A stretch of DNA of 64,000 nucleotides from Moniliella sp. 'wahieum' (GCA_003971905.1 RSEE01000038.1:496001-560000); one strand, 5' to 3'. Positions 1-11,832 are shown, numbered from the stretch's first letter. Notes: generated by a model from the letters alone, not told the origin. Numbers and translations: made by a program.

Positions 1-416
1 ACAGTGCCACGCTACGGAGCGAGAGGGGAGAGAGGGATGCTGCTGGGGTCGGCCAGATGACCAGCGGGGCCAAGGAACAGGGGCCATCTGTAGCTACCTT
101 CGACAACGCATGGGGCGGGAATGGGTGCCATCCGGGCGGGCCGCCCGTGATGGTGCACGAGAAAGATAGGTATAGATAGGTAGGCACCGCCCGCCCGCCT
201 AGGCGGAACCAACTCGGAGTGGGGGCGGGTGAGCGGTGAGCGGGAGTGGGATGGGTGATGGCCGTGCGGCGTGGACGCAGGGGGTGAGTGTCCACCATGC
301 ACCCTTGGCCCGACGGGGGCGGGCGAGGGCGCGGCGGCGGGGCCAGGCCGAGTAGGCCGAGGGGCCAAGCCGAGGGGCCCGTGACCGCAGCTGGTGACCG
401 CCGCCACCACCTCGGC
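1..416. other. 5' flank of the CUE-domain gene
   Basis: No gene is supported here. The stretch is GC-rich and is probably the upstream region of the CUE gene that starts at 417. An in-frame ATG exists at 288, but the residues it would add are low-complexity Gly/Arg/Pro and look like upstream DNA. Confidence 0.4.
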
Positions 417-2291
417 ATGGCAACCCAGCAGGTCGATCTGGCTGCTCTGGGCGACGCCCTGAGTGAGGCCCACATCGGGTCTCCTGTCAACACGTTTGCT
501 GCCCAGCAGGCCCTGGCTCCCGACCCTCAGCTCGAATTCGACGCGCCCGCTCCGGCCCAGCAGGCCCCCGAGACTCCGACCGAGCCCATTCAGGAGACTA
601 CGGAGACCCAGGAGACAAAGGAGACCACGGGAACCAAGGAGGCCAAGGAGACAACAGAGACAACGGAGACAACGGAGACGAAGGAGGCCCACGAAGCCAA
701 CGAACCGCCGCAACAAGAGGCGCCTTCACCAGGTCCGCCTCTCCTAAGGATGCATCTCGCTCTTCCCCCGTCCAGTCATCCCACGCAGTGGAGCTGCATG
801 CCGAGCCGCCGCCCCATCTCGCCACCATGCCCGCGGAGGAAGCGCCGCCTCTTCCCAAGAACCACCCCAGGGCTGCCGCTCCCTCTGCGGATGCAGGAGA
901 AGCACCGCCGCTGCCTAAGAACCATCCGGGTGACCACGATCCGCTGCGCAGTCTGTGCGCCATGTTTCCCGACCTGCCAAGAGAGACGGTGAAGGATGTC
1001 TTGACGGCGGTCGGAGACCCGGAACGGGCGGTACAGGTCCTGCTCTCCTTCAACTCGGACACGCCGAGCCTGCCGCCTCGGCATCCCAGTATTCCACCCC
1101 CTACCCTGTGGGCGGCCCCAAGGGGGTGCACGATACCCTGCCCTCGGCGGCGCCTGATTCCCAACGGCTCTACGACCCAACCCGATTGGCCTATCAGCCG
1201 CGCGTGCGCAAGCCGAGTACAAAGGGACCGCCTCCGCCGCGCCATCGCGAAAGCCGTACCAGGCGTACCAGTCCCGTTCCCACCCTCCACCTCGGCTCCG
1301 CGCGCAGCAACCCCAGCACCAAGCACAGTCACCTGCCTACCAAGCGCCGTACCAAGTGCGCCAAGAAGAAGCCCCGGTGTGGGCTGGGGAGCTGGATCGA
1401 TTTGCCGGCAATGCCAGTCGCGCTGCAGAAGGTACGTTGGCCATCCTCCTCTTTGGTGCTCAGACTAACCATTGGAACACTTGTCCAGCTGGTATGGCCC
1501 GTGCGGCATCGACCTTCTCCATGTTCAAGGCGCGTGCTCAGGCTCTGGTAGAGCAGGGCAAGGAGCAACAACCGGGCGGATGGCTCCCGCGTCAAGGGGG
1601 CGGCAATAAGTTTTCGTTTCGCCCTTCTGCTGCACAAGCGGATCCAGCGGCGCCCACGGCAGGCGGCCAAGCGCCCGAGTCGGAACCAATCAAGGAGCTG
1701 CGTTCGGGCCCACCGCATTGGCAGGTAAACGAAAGTTCCGATGCCGATGCGCACCCCGTGGGAGAAGGAGACTTGATCGCGCTTTCGAGAGCGTCCAGTG
1801 CCAGTTCCACCAAGAAGGAAAAAGAGAATCCGAGATCGGCTCTTGCCCGCCTCGCTGAGGCTGCACCCTCGTCCAAAATGCAGTCGTTTGTGAGTGGAGA
1901 AGCGGGGCCAAAGCACGCTCGCTCTTCCACCAAGGACGGGGAGACCCCTCCCGCCGTAGCGGACTCTGCCTCTGCCTCTGCCCCTACCGGTACATCTGCT
2001 GCTCCTACATCTGTTCCTGCCCCTGTTCCTACCCCCAGTTCCGGCTCTACTTTTACATCCACTTCCATTTCCACGTCCACTTCTGCTCCTGGGTTGGCTC
2101 CGGCTCCTGTCGCTGTGGCTGGTACCGCCCCTGAAGAGAAGGCAGGTGGTGCGCATCTTGGGATGGGTGTGGGCTTGGGCGCCGGGTTGCTCGGTGGGGC
2201 TGCCCTAGCTGGGCTGGACGACGACGACAATGAGGACGACAATTCGGATGACTTGGACTATGTCGCCAACCCTTTCGAGGACGAGGAATGA
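417..2291 (+). CDS. CUE-domain protein, possible ubiquitin-binding adaptor (Cue5-like)
   Basis: A CUE domain is visible at about 940-1055: DPLRSLCAMFPDLPRETVKD followed by a VGDPERAVQVLL helix, with the MFP motif and the C-terminal hydrophobic pair typical of ubiquitin-binding CUE domains. Before it lies a Thr/Glu-rich disordered stretch and two copies of an APPLPKNHP-type linker. After it come Gln/Tyr/Pro-rich and Ser/Thr-rich disordered regions and an acidic tail of Asp/Glu ending FEDEE. One intron is likely at 1432-1488 (57 bases, ACTAAC branch site), which keeps the frame. The reading frame changes near 735, 1080 and 1220, apparently by single-base indels. A CUE domain in an otherwise disordered protein fits a cytosolic adaptor such as yeast Cue5, but only the domain call is firm. 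The start at 417 was chosen because MATQQVDL begins the first protein-like stretch. Confidence 0.75.
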
Positions 2292-2498
2292 AGAGTAAGG
2301 AGGAGGGAGGAGGGCGCGCTGAGCGCTGAGCATGGATCGATCAAAGAATGTGATGGATGCATCTACGCCCCGATGGCTGGCCTACTTGTAACCTGTAACC
2401 TGCTACCACTTGAACATGTCCCGTGCTTGTAGAAGAAGGAAAGGACACGTGTGCGAGGCGGAAGTACATACGAAATACAGGATGAGTATGTTGCCCGG

Positions 2499-4654
2499 TC
2501 AGCTCTGCCGGGAGGCCACGTCGGCAAAGCTGCGGACGGGAGAGCGCGGAGGGAGCGGACGCGAGCCAACGGGCCCGGGATCGTACTCCACCCCTCCGAG
2601 CGAATCGAGACGTGGGATGGAAGGGGTCGAGATGGAGGGGACCACGTTGGTCCGTGTGGACGGGGGAGCGATCGGACCCAGCTTGCCCACGGTCGGACTG
2701 CGCGTCACGCCGCGCCAAGGGTTGCGGCGCAGCGAAGGCACAAACTCGGGCTGCTTGGGGTTGAGCCGAGGTGTGGCAGAGAGAGAGGGCGAACTGCCGC
2801 TGCCCGAGACGAGAGGGTGCACCTCGTGGCTCGCGTGGGGGGAGGAACGAGGCGAGGCAGAGGTACTTCTCGGTGCATGGGGGGTGCCCTGCGCCGGGGC
2901 CGGCGGCTGAGTCCCACCTTGTGAGCTGGCAGCCTGGGCCTGGGCCTGGGCCTGGGCCTGGGCTTGCTGTGCTCGCCAATGCCGCCCGCGATCTCGCCGT
3001 CGGCCATGTCCTGTGTTAGGCCCCGATGACGTGCGGGCGTGGGAGCGGCGAACTTTCTTCTTATCCTTGTCCTTGTCCTTGTCCTTTTCCTTGTCTTTCT
3101 CTTGGCCCGGGTGGGGATTGGACAAGACCTGCTCGGTCTGCAGCTGAACCTGCTGGATTTGTTGCCGAACCAATTCAAGTTCTTTCCTCAATTTGGGAAG
3201 AGAAGTGGACTGCTTCATCTCCACCTCGGCTTTGACGTTGGCGACTTGTTTCTCAAGCTCTTCCGAGCGTTTTCCCTGCTCTGCAAGCAGGTCGGATGTT
3301 GCTTTCTTGGCCTCAACCACCAATGCGTCCTCTTTGGCCAGGCGTTCTCTTGCCTGGGCCAGGTCGGCCGCCAACTTGGCCATACGAGCCTCATCCTCCG
3401 CCTCTGTTCGCACCGTCTCCTTCTCCTCAGCCTCCGCTTGGGCCTGCAACTCTGTTGCGGCCAACTGGGCCTTTTTGACCTGTTCAGCCAACGTCGTTGC
3501 GCGTGCTCGGGCGCGCGCCTCCAAGCCCAGCAGCGCGCTCGCGCGCCCTTCGCGCAGCTTCCATGTTGGATCGCAGCGCCTGTTCAGCCTTGGCCACGTC
3601 GCGCCGTGCACTGCGCAGCTTGCCTTGCGCCTCGGACCGGTTGGCTTCCCACTGCGCCAGCTCTTGCTTCAAACAAGCAAACTTGGCCTCGTGTTCAGGA
3701 TCGGGCACGAGCGCCCTGCGCTCATGCGGCGGTAACCGCCGCGGTCGCCGCACCAACGAGGCAACCGCAATGCGCCAATGTACACTTCCACCACACACGT
3801 GCGGCCCGGCCGTAAACCAAAGATGACCAGCACCACCTCGCCGCCCGAGTGGAGAATGTTGAGCGGGCGGGGCGCGGCATGGTCCCCTTCCTGGGTCGGG
3901 GACAGGGACGCACCCGAGCCGTCCGACATGAGCACATGTTTCCAGCTGAGACCATCCACGCTGACCGAGATGCCTGCTGGAGAGCGCGGAGGAGGGGAGG
4001 TGCCAGCGGCGATGGCGGTGAGGGGGGCGGGGCGGAGGGAGAGAAGCAGCGTCATCGACACGGGGTTGACGTCAATCACCTCCATGCGGAACTCGTGATG
4101 CGCCTGGGGGGGTGGTGGAGGAGACGGCGGGGGGAGGGTCGGGCATGCTGGAGGAGGAGGAGGATGCGGTGGTGGCGGGGAGGGAGGTGCTGGTGGTATT
4201 GGCGGTGCTGGGGGCAGAGATGGGGGCGATGCTGGTGGTGGGGGTGGGGGTGGCGGGATGGCGGGATGGGAGGGGGGGGGTGCTGGTGGTGGTGGTGGTG
4301 TGGGTGGTGGTGATGCTGGTGGTGGTGGTGCTGCTGTTGCTGTTCGGGGTCGTCCAGCCCGTAGCGCGAGCATCTGGCGGGCGTTGCGGACGCTCCGACG
4401 GCATGTGAGGTGGTGGTGGGGATCCGACGCGCGCTGTGCTGCCCATTCTGTGGCTGCTGGGCGGCGGGGCGGAATTGGATTCTGGGTTTCATCCGCTGGG
4501 CCTGGGTGGTGGCGCCGGGCGGAAGCACCCGCGTATAATCGTACGCTGCCTGGTCGGTCTGCTGCTCGGCATGCCCCCCGCTGGGAGCGTCTCGCGCTCT
4601 GGCTCGAGCTCCCCCGGCCGATGCGCACGCCGTCGAGGCGGCGATGGCACGCAT
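2499..4654 (-). CDS. Coiled-coil protein with an N-terminal beta-sandwich-like segment (possibly AcrB-like)
   Basis: Read from 4654, the N-terminus is disordered with Gln/His, Ser/Thr or Pro runs depending on frame. A compact segment at about 4100-3780 follows, containing SVSVDGLSWKHVLMSD and VVLVIFGLRPGRTCVVEVYI, which looks like a fibronectin-III-type fold. Next is a long Ala/Glu/Lys-rich coiled coil (about 3700-3130), a Lys/Asp repeat, a (QA)n repeat and a Ser/Pro-rich tail ending RSFADVASRQS. From memory, this order (FnIII-like domain, then coiled coil) is seen in fungal proteins annotated as AcrB-like ubiquitination-network proteins. That is not checked, and the C-terminal membrane segments of AcrB are not seen here. 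At least three frame changes occur (near 4130-4340, 3780 and 3600). The start is the ATG opening the longest protein-like frame; an alternative lies at 4628. Confidence 0.5.
2935..2976 (-). repeat. Hexanucleotide tandem repeat coding for (Gln-Ala)n
   Basis: Five to six units of GGGCCT (plus strand) lie inside the coiled-coil gene and encode alternating Gln and Ala. A second short repeat at about 3060-3095, units of TTGTCC, encodes alternating Lys and Asp. Confidence 0.75.
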
Positions 4655-5279
4655 GTCACCCGCGTGTCGCCTCCCCGCCCGTCCCCCCCACATGACGCTT
4701 CTCTCGCGCCTCACCCGCGGCAATCCCTCACCGCCCGCGGTGCAGCCCTCTGGCTCACCGCCTGTCTCTGCCGCCCGCTCCGCCCTGGCCGGGCGCACCA
4801 CCTCACCGCGCATGTGCGCCGCCCGCCTCCCGGCGCACCTATTACCAGTCCTCGTCTCCCTCTCGAGGCTGGAGAGAGAGTTGGGCGCTGTTCACACCTG
4901 CGTCTCCACCGCGCTTTCTCTCCCCGCCGGGAATTCTGGCCGCACGTCTCCCTCGCCTATACGAACTTGGGCGCGGGCGCAGACGACCTAATTGCCGATC
5001 TGGAACGGGAGGGAGTGTGGCGATCGGCTGTCAGCGAAAGATTGACATTTACCTCGTTGAGTTTATGGTCCTGCCAAGGTCCCGTGGAGGAGTGGAGGAG
5101 GTTGTTCGAGATTCAACTGGCGGATCTGTAATGCCCTCGTTCGCCTCTTGCATCCTTCGTCCTTGTAGGGAGAGTAGGAGAGCAGGTGGCGCGTGTGCGA
5201 TGCGTACAAGATTGGTTGGATACGCTAACTCGGTGTCTGGAAGTTTGTACAGTGCAATTGGCCGAAGCGAGAAAAAAAA
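4655..5279. other. Spacer with no supported gene
   Basis: This stretch separates the coiled-coil gene from the tRNA. Open frames exist on both strands, but they are Pro/Arg/Ala-rich by composition and show no domain, splice pattern or consistent frame. Confidence 0.4.
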
Positions 5280-5351
5280 TGCCTCCTAGCCGAATCGAAC
5301 GACTAATCTTCGCATTACGAGTGCGACGCCTTACCATTGAGCCAAAGAGGC
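5280..5351 (-). tRNA. tRNA-Thr (anticodon CGT)
   Basis: The reverse complement folds into a complete cloverleaf of 72 bases. The acceptor stem is GCCTCTT paired with AGGAGGC (one G-U), followed by discriminator A. The anticodon stem TCGCA/TGCGA encloses the loop CTCGTAA, so the anticodon is CGT. The T arm is AGTCG-TTCGATT-CGGCT. There is no intron and CCA is not encoded, as expected for a eukaryotic tRNA gene. Upstream on its own strand is the short spacer before position 5461. Confidence 0.93.
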
Positions 5352-5579
5352 GCATGTCAGTCGGGAAGCATGTAACGTATTGGTTCAGTCCCTGCTGGGC
5401 CGGATCGATGCGAGCCTCTCTCACGTTGAACAGATCCCGCTGCTCCCACCAGGCCGATTAATACTTGGTGTAAACGATTGATTTTTCTGTCAAGCATCAA
5501 TTCTATCATCGATCTGATGAGCAACCATCCTGTAGTTAACCGTTGTAGCAGTGGGGCCGGCGTATATGGCAGGAGAGCG

Positions 5580-7629
5580 CTATAGGCGTTGGAAGCAAGT
5601 GAAATTCAGTGGAATGGGAGGCAGTAGATGTACAGTTTTGCATGGGAGGTATGAAAATCTACTCTCGTGTGGTGGAGGCCAGGAGGTCAGCACACATGCT
5701 GGATCTGCAACGTTGAGTTGGGAATTGGGGTGGGTCTCCTGGTTGAAAGCTTCCTCATTCCCATCAAGGCAGATGGATTGGTCCTCGATGACTGGGAGTG
5801 CTTGCTTTTGAGCCTCTCGTAGCATCCTTTCCACGGACGGAGGCTAGGCGTTTGGAGGAAAATGGCCCTAGCAACTTGGACCTGGGACAGATACGCTTCC
5901 CATGACCCCGACGCGGTTGGAATCCCGGTCTTTGGCTTTCCGGTTTCGCGATAGGCAGCCACCAATCCTTCAATTGAGCCGTACGTGTGGATGGCGGAAA
6001 GAGCTCGTTTGGGACCGATCCCAGGCAATGTGGGGCAAAAGTCGCAGCCACACAGAATGGCAAAATCAACCATCCTTTGTCGTAAGGTGTCTTCGTCCTC
6101 TTTCAGCATAGCGGGAGGTGAGGATTCCATTTCGGATAAAGCGTCTAGCTCCTCTGGAGGAGGGGATCCATTTCGGGCGAAACATCCATCCGGCCAAGCC
6201 AGCCAAGCGCCAATTTCATCCACGTTCAGTGCTTCCTCCTTCACTGGGGCAGATGAGCATGAGAATAGTCGCTTCCGCACTTGGGAAGAATGCACGCTCC
6301 GCCTCGGCACCCTTGATCCGCAGAAGGGAGGCACCGTAGACCACCACGTCGCTGTCTTCGCTCAAAACAAAGTCGGACCAGCCTTGCAGCACAAGCGCGC
6401 TCGCGAGCGCTTCGGCTTCCAACAGACACGACTTGTCCTTAGGCATCTGCAGGACAGGTACCTGGTATTTCTCACAAACGTCCAGTGTCGCCTGGACGAC
6501 TCGGTTCATGGGGGGTAGTTGACGAAGCTTGTACTGCTTCTGCAGCAGTCCGCTTTCAGCTGTAGAAAACGAATCTCGTCCTGAGCCTGGGACAGCCTGA
6601 CCGTATCCGTAAGGGTAGGATGGGGCTCAAGGCTCAGGCTCAAGTGGGGTTTGGGGGGTAGGCGGCAGCTGAGCGGCTTCAGGGAACGTAGAGGTGTTGG
6701 CGCAGCAAGTGGCGGGATAGGTTCCGGCGGGGCGGGGCTGGAAGCAGGAGGGGAGAGGGGCCGGGGCAGGTGCAGTAGGAGCCAACAGGCGTTCGACAAT
6801 ATCTTTTTCGGCCTGTTCAGAGCCACCTGAGTGCGACTCTCGGTCATTCCCTGTGCTGGAGGAGGTGGGGGAGCTGCGAAGGGGGCTGGTTGGGGCTTCG
6901 GGGAATCCAATTCAGACGCTTTGGCAGGGACGGGTCGTGCCAATGGGGAAACAGGTTCAGTGATTTCGGCGCGTGCAAGCGTATGTGACGCTTCGGGCAG
7001 GTGTTGCTGCAATGTGCTTCGAGCGTTTCAAGGGTGGTGAGTGTCTCGAGTCGTTTTGAAGCCGTTCTAAGCGGTCGTTGCGGCTTTGTTCTAACCTGGC
7101 CCGGTAATCATCAAGTGCGCGTTTTGCTTACGCCGCTCTACTTCGCGCGACTGGCTTGTAATTTGTGCTTAGGATCGTCGAGCACGACCGTGGTGCGGAT
7201 TGAATGGGAAAGGAGACTGCGCACGAGTTGAGAAAAGAAGGTACTGTACCAATCGAGGGCAGTGGGTACTTTGGGCCCCGTTTCAGTCCAGAGCGGATCG
7301 GAGGGGCGAGGAGAAGTGCCGGGACTGAGGAAGAAATTGGTTTGTCGCTCTTGAAGTGTGTTAAGAAGTCGCTCCTCTTCCTTTTCGGCTTGGATGGCGT
7401 GGGTGGTGGCAGCGGCATAGGCGAGCCGGACAGCCATAAGGGTGCCATCAATGACTACGCGGCGACCGGCCAGGGCCGCAAGACCGCTGGGAAGGCGCTC
7501 GATCGTTTCCGGACACTCTGCCCGCAGCGTGGGGAAGAGCTGCTTGATCCCTGCGACGGCCCGCGATGCTCGCATGGTGGTGGCTGTGCGCCGAGAAACG
7601 AAAGAGCTTGCCCCGCACGTGCCCCACAT
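5580..7629 (-). CDS. FEN1/XPG-family structure-specific nuclease
   Basis: All core motifs of the FEN1 class are present. They are an N-terminal GIKQLFPTL with RRVVIDGTLM (metal-binding Asp), an internal LLEAEALASALVLQGW (paired acidic residues), SEDSDVVVYGASLLR, and CGCDFCPTLPGIGPKRAL (helix-hairpin-helix plus further metal ligands). Such enzymes cut 5' flaps and bubble structures during replication and repair. Two things are unusual. The stretch before GIKQLF is rich in Arg, Ser, Thr and Ala (MWGTCGASSFVSRRTATTMR) and could be a mitochondrial presequence. Also, the segment between the N- and I-regions is long and Pro-rich (about 7010-6560), where FEN1 has a short helical arch. Frames change near 7130, 6560, 6270 and 5850. 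The last 80 residues are uncertain; a different frame would end near 5687. Starts at 7687, 7629 and 7575 are all possible. Confidence 0.75.
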
Positions 7630-7925
7630 CTGTCGACGCCACACCACCGCCTGTGCCTCGCCTTGCTGTCCGGCTATTAAATGACACGCACTGGACAACA
7701 CGCAGTCATTACATTTCTAACCCCAAATTCCGCTGCTCCCCTCTTCCGACGATCGTCAATCATGACAATCCTATCTTGACCTGATTCAACTCAAACTCTA
7801 CGTTCAACCAGTTACCTCCTCCAGCACTTTACGCCATGTTTGGGGAGTTGCTCGGCCGTCACGACACCCACCTCAGATAACTTTGGTTTTCAAGCCAGTT
7901 CATTTCTCACCACCATCGCTGCTGC

Positions 7926-9484
7926 TCACTTGGACGGCTTGTAGTCAAACTGGATCGCCTTCGCAATGCGCACTGGAATGTCAGGGTGAACACGTCCAAA
8001 GACGTCAAGCGTACGCTGCTTGATCTCAGCTGACTTGCACTGGCCAATATGGCCCGAGACGTTGTCGATAAAGTGCTGCTTGGCCGTGTCGTCGAACACA
8101 CGGTCCATAGCTCCCGGGGCTGCTCAAAGTCCAAGTCACTGACCTGTGACAGGAAGTTGTGCACGCCCCCCAAGAGCTTCTGCTCGTGCGCAACCGATAC
8201 AGTCGAACGGGTCGTGTACTGCAGCGGGCGAATGGTCGATTGGTAGTTGGGGCGGGCACCTTGGTTGCCATTCACCGCCATAAATCCGTCCCGCTGGAAG
8301 TTGGCCACAGGGACCAGCGGGGCATTGACCGGAATCTGCTGGTAGTTGACGCAAGGCGATGGCGGTGAGTGTCCGGATACGAGAAGAGGCGGCTCTGCAG
8401 CACGGGGTCCATCGACGGCTCAAAGCGGGAACAGTGTGCGATGGCGAGAACGCAGCCTGCTCAATCTCTGCAAAGTAGTTTTCGGGGTTCTTGTTCAACA
8501 CAATCTGGCCAATCGGGCGGAGGGGGTACTGCAGGAGTTAAAGTCGTCAGTTCCAACCTTCTACGGGACCACCGAGGCAAGGACGAGAGATTGCATACCT
8601 TTGTGAGAGCCACAACTTGGTCAGGTCAACACCGAGTAGCGGAACTTCTCTGCCTGCTCCGGGTCATGACTTGAATAAAGACATTCCAGGTGGGGTAGTC
8701 ACCCGCCTCAATCTTGTTGAACAGCTTCTCGATCCCATAATCCGGGTTCTCCCCGGCCAAACGGCGGCGGGTCCGTCCAGCGTCTTAAACGCAGGGGCAC
8801 GAATATGGATCTGGACGTAGACAAACTCGCCCTTATCGTTGACCAACTTGTACGTGTGGCCAGAGTAGCCATGCTGATCCGTAAACCCATCCGGAGTACC
8901 GCGATCAGAGTAGAGAATCATCAACTGGTGGAACGCTTCCGGGTTCTGGCTGAGGTAGTCCCAGGTCATATCGGCATCTTTAAGATGGGTCTGCGGGTCG
9001 CGCTTTTGCGTATGGATGAAGTGGGGGAACTTGGCCGGGTCGCGAATAAAGAAGACAGGAGTATTGTTAAAGACCCAGTCAAGGTTGCCCTCTTGCGTGC
9101 GAATCTTAATCGCAAACCCACGCGGGTCACGGGCCGTATCAGCGGAGCCCGACTCGCCTCCCACGGTGGAAAATCGCATGGTCACCGGAGACTTGGTGCC
9201 CTTCTTGAAGACAGAGGCAAGCGAAAGGTCGGAAATATCATGGGTCGCCTCAAAAAAGCCATGGGCACCAGCACCCTTTGCGTGCACAACACGCTCGGGG
9301 ATACGCTCCCGGTCAAAGTGGGCGAGGAGGTCAATGTGGTGGAAGTCCTGCAGGGCCAAGAGATGGCCAAGACCATCGGTAGCGGGACGCCCTGTGCCTC
9401 GTAAGGCACCGGGTACGGGCGCCCGTTGGAGGTGGTGTACTCCACCTTCTCGGGGCCGGCTTTGAAGATCTCTTGGGAGGGCAT
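7926..9484 (-). CDS. Monofunctional haem catalase
   Basis: The enzyme converts hydrogen peroxide to water and oxygen. The distal His region [20 protein letters not shown], the [20 protein letters not shown] stretch with the distal Asn upstream, [19 protein letters not shown], and the proximal Tyr motif [13 protein letters not shown] are all visible, spread over three frames. One intron is clear at 8529-8598 (70 bases), joining DLTKLWLSQ to [15 protein letters not shown]. Length is about 500 residues, typical of small-subunit catalases. The start at 9484 gives [18 protein letters not shown]; an in-frame ATG at 9589 would add 35 residues. Frame changes near 9390, 8760, 8430, 8360 and 8110 look like indels. 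The C-terminus reads FDYKPSK, which is not a standard SKL-type peroxisomal signal, so the protein may be cytosolic or use another signal. Confidence 0.92.
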
Positions 9485-10336
9485 ACTTTGATGCTGAGGC
9501 GGGCTGCTGTGGGGGGCGGGGTTTGGAGCGTTGGTGAGGGGCCCCGAGAGGCAAGACTTAAATACTCGGCATGGTGTCGGCGAGGGCAAGGCGTGCGTGC
9601 CAGTGGGCGCCGGGAGGGTACGCTGGGGAGGCAGTCAAACGAACTCGCGATCGAGGTGCCATCCGACTGCAATGGCAAGCGAGCATTGGTCAGCCGCGGT
9701 TGATGAGACAGCGCGCCGCACTCGCCCCGTGCCACTCCCTGGTCCGTGCCCATCTAGGGTTCGACGTTCAGCGTCATTCATCGATAATCAATAGATCATT
9801 GACTGGTGACGAGCTAGTGACGAAGTACGTAGTCCATCACATACAGGTCACAACGTGTCGCCGATACGCACCGCGCAGGGAGAGTGTCCTTCGGTGTCAG
9901 CCTGACGTCACCTGTCCGAGGAAGAAGGTGGCCGCCCTGCTCTCTTTTGGCCGCCGAAAAGCTGGGGAAACTGTGGCGATGAGAAGCTTGGAGTTTGAAG
10001 GCCGGCGTATGGCGTCCGCTGCAATCGCCAGGCCTGAGGGCGTCGAGCACGAGGCAAGCTTCAACGTCCAAGACGCCAACCCCCAGCAGGAGCTGAGGAG
10101 GCCCCAAGAACATCCATCAGCAATACAACCCTAAGCATGTTTCGTTCCGATTTTCGCTTTCTCGCCGTTTGGAGGTCCCCGATGTGTCACTGGGGAAAGA
10201 CGCCGTCTCAATAGCCCGTGACTGTCCCTCTCCGCGGAAAGGTCGGGAAGAGATGCGTTGCCCTTCAGCAATTACAGCCTCCTCAACACCAACTGTACGG
10301 AAAGAGATGGTCGATTGGGGGAGACGGGGTTAGGGC

Positions 10337-10637
10337 GTTGTAATAGCTGACCAATGAATTGGGCCCTCTCTTACTAAACAGTGAGACAGATGGTAAGGAA
10401 GATGAGACCTGAGATGCCGATATCACGGCCTGCATGCAACACCGACATGAGTGGAGGCATGGGTATCCCAAGGCGCAGATAGGTACATCTCCCAAATTAT
10501 TCTATTGTGATCCACTGGATGCAAGACGCATTAACGCCGACGCATTTGACCACATACTGTTGTATCCTATGGGGGCATTCGGTGGCCACCCTCCAACAAG
10601 CTCCGGATATAACTCTTTTCCGACCTTCGTGGTCCCC
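10337..10637 (+). repeat. Left arm of a large inverted repeat
   Basis: Positions 10337-10441 match the reverse complement of 11876-11984 at roughly 90 percent by eye. Positions 10595-10637 match the reverse complement of 11833-11875. The roughly 150 bases between these two blocks have no partner in the right arm. Shared stretches include TTACTAAACAGTGAGACA and ATGAGACCTGAGATGCC. No coding capacity is seen. Confidence 0.8.
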
Positions 10638-10727
10638 AAAACCCCCCTGAACGTCTCAATCTGGAACACGCATCACTCTTCTTAAGGAATTTGTGCGCTG
10701 TTTTGTGTCGATGGCCACGTACACCTC

Positions 10728-10911
10728 TGTTAGGACAATGCCCCAATCACATGTCATTCTGCGTGTTTGGCATCGCCCCCCTTCTTCTCCGCCGCCTAAC
10801 GTTCCCGCTGTGTTCCCTAGTACCCTGGGCTACACAAGGACCTGCCCTTCTTCTCATAGCCTCCTCCGTACCTCTCACCAGAACCGCTTCCCCCAATGTC
10901 CTCCTTCAACA
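10728..10911 (+). repeat. Solo LTR-like sequence, older copy (fossil)
   Basis: It begins TGTTAGG and ends CTTCAACA. Along its length it is alignable with the copy at 11547-11720, sharing ATGCCCCAATCAC near the start and CTTCTCATAGCCTCCT in the middle. The TGTT...AACA ends fit an LTR. No convincing target duplication remains, so it is probably older than the second copy. There is no internal region, so it is a relic. Confidence 0.6.
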
Positions 10912-11546
10912 CACCCTATCTTCGCCCTTTTTACTCAACGTGTAGAAACGGATTCTTGTCTCCAACGCACACACACCCATACAAGCCACGGAAGGTAACG
11001 TAGAAAGAGGTGCTTATCAGTATGTGTGCCTCTCTGTTGCACACTCATCTACAAAAGCATATCATACAGCGACTCGCGCATCAATCCTCTCTTGCCCGGT
11101 AACCGATAACCCGAATCTGAAGAGTGCAGCTTTGACTAAACTCGCTCCGATTTCCATATCTGCATCCCGTGTATCTTGTTCTTCTCTGTCCCTTTTGCCT
11201 CTGTTCTCCGATGCCTTCTGTTCCTCCCACGGACGATCTTGCCATCCCCCCCTCTCTGACAAGACTGTATCTTGGTCTCCCGTCTAGCCCCTACTGTTGT
11301 TACAAGCAGATGAGACAGAGGGGTAAGATTGGAAACACTCCACTTCATACCTCATTCTTCACCGTCAACCTGATGACCACACACGGGTAGTGTGCCTTGC
11401 GCGGATTATCAACACCCTCTTTCAAAAGGCTGAAGCCGATGTTCCACCACAAAGCAGGCCACGGTCACAAGTGTGACAGTGGGTCTTTATTGGGATTAGT
11501 TCTTAACCACTCCCCGCGGACTAACTCTCTTCTCGGAAGAGAGAGA

Positions 11547-11720
11547 TGTTGGGGCGATGCCCCAATCACGCCATCCTGCGTGATAGTCATCACCCCCTCT
11601 TATCCGCCCGGAAGCTTCCTCAGCTCCGCGGTACCCTCGTCTATATAAGGCCCTACCCTTCTCATAGCCTCCTGTACCTCTCCTCAGAACCACATCCTCC
11701 ATTCCACTCCTCCTTCAGCA
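11547..11720 (+). repeat. Solo LTR with 5-base target duplication (fossil)
   Basis: It runs from TGTTGGGG to CTTCAGCA and is flanked on both sides by AGAGA (11542-11546 and 11721-11725). A TATATAAGG box lies at about 11641-11650, as expected for an LTR promoter. It is the same family as 10728-10911. Only the LTR is present, so the element is a remnant of an LTR retrotransposon, superfamily not determined. Confidence 0.75.
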
Positions 11721-11832
11721 AGAGATACGAAAACACTGTATTGGGTTTTGACAATTTCCCAGTATTCCTCTCTCTAGTGTTGCCCGTCGAGGAGACCTAC
11801 AGAGGAGCGGGAAACATAATAGGCTTGGACTT

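Noticed and set aside
7926-9484. Bacterial origin of the catalase gene
   Set aside because: It has an intron and ordinary composition for this window. Transfer cannot be argued from the motifs alone.
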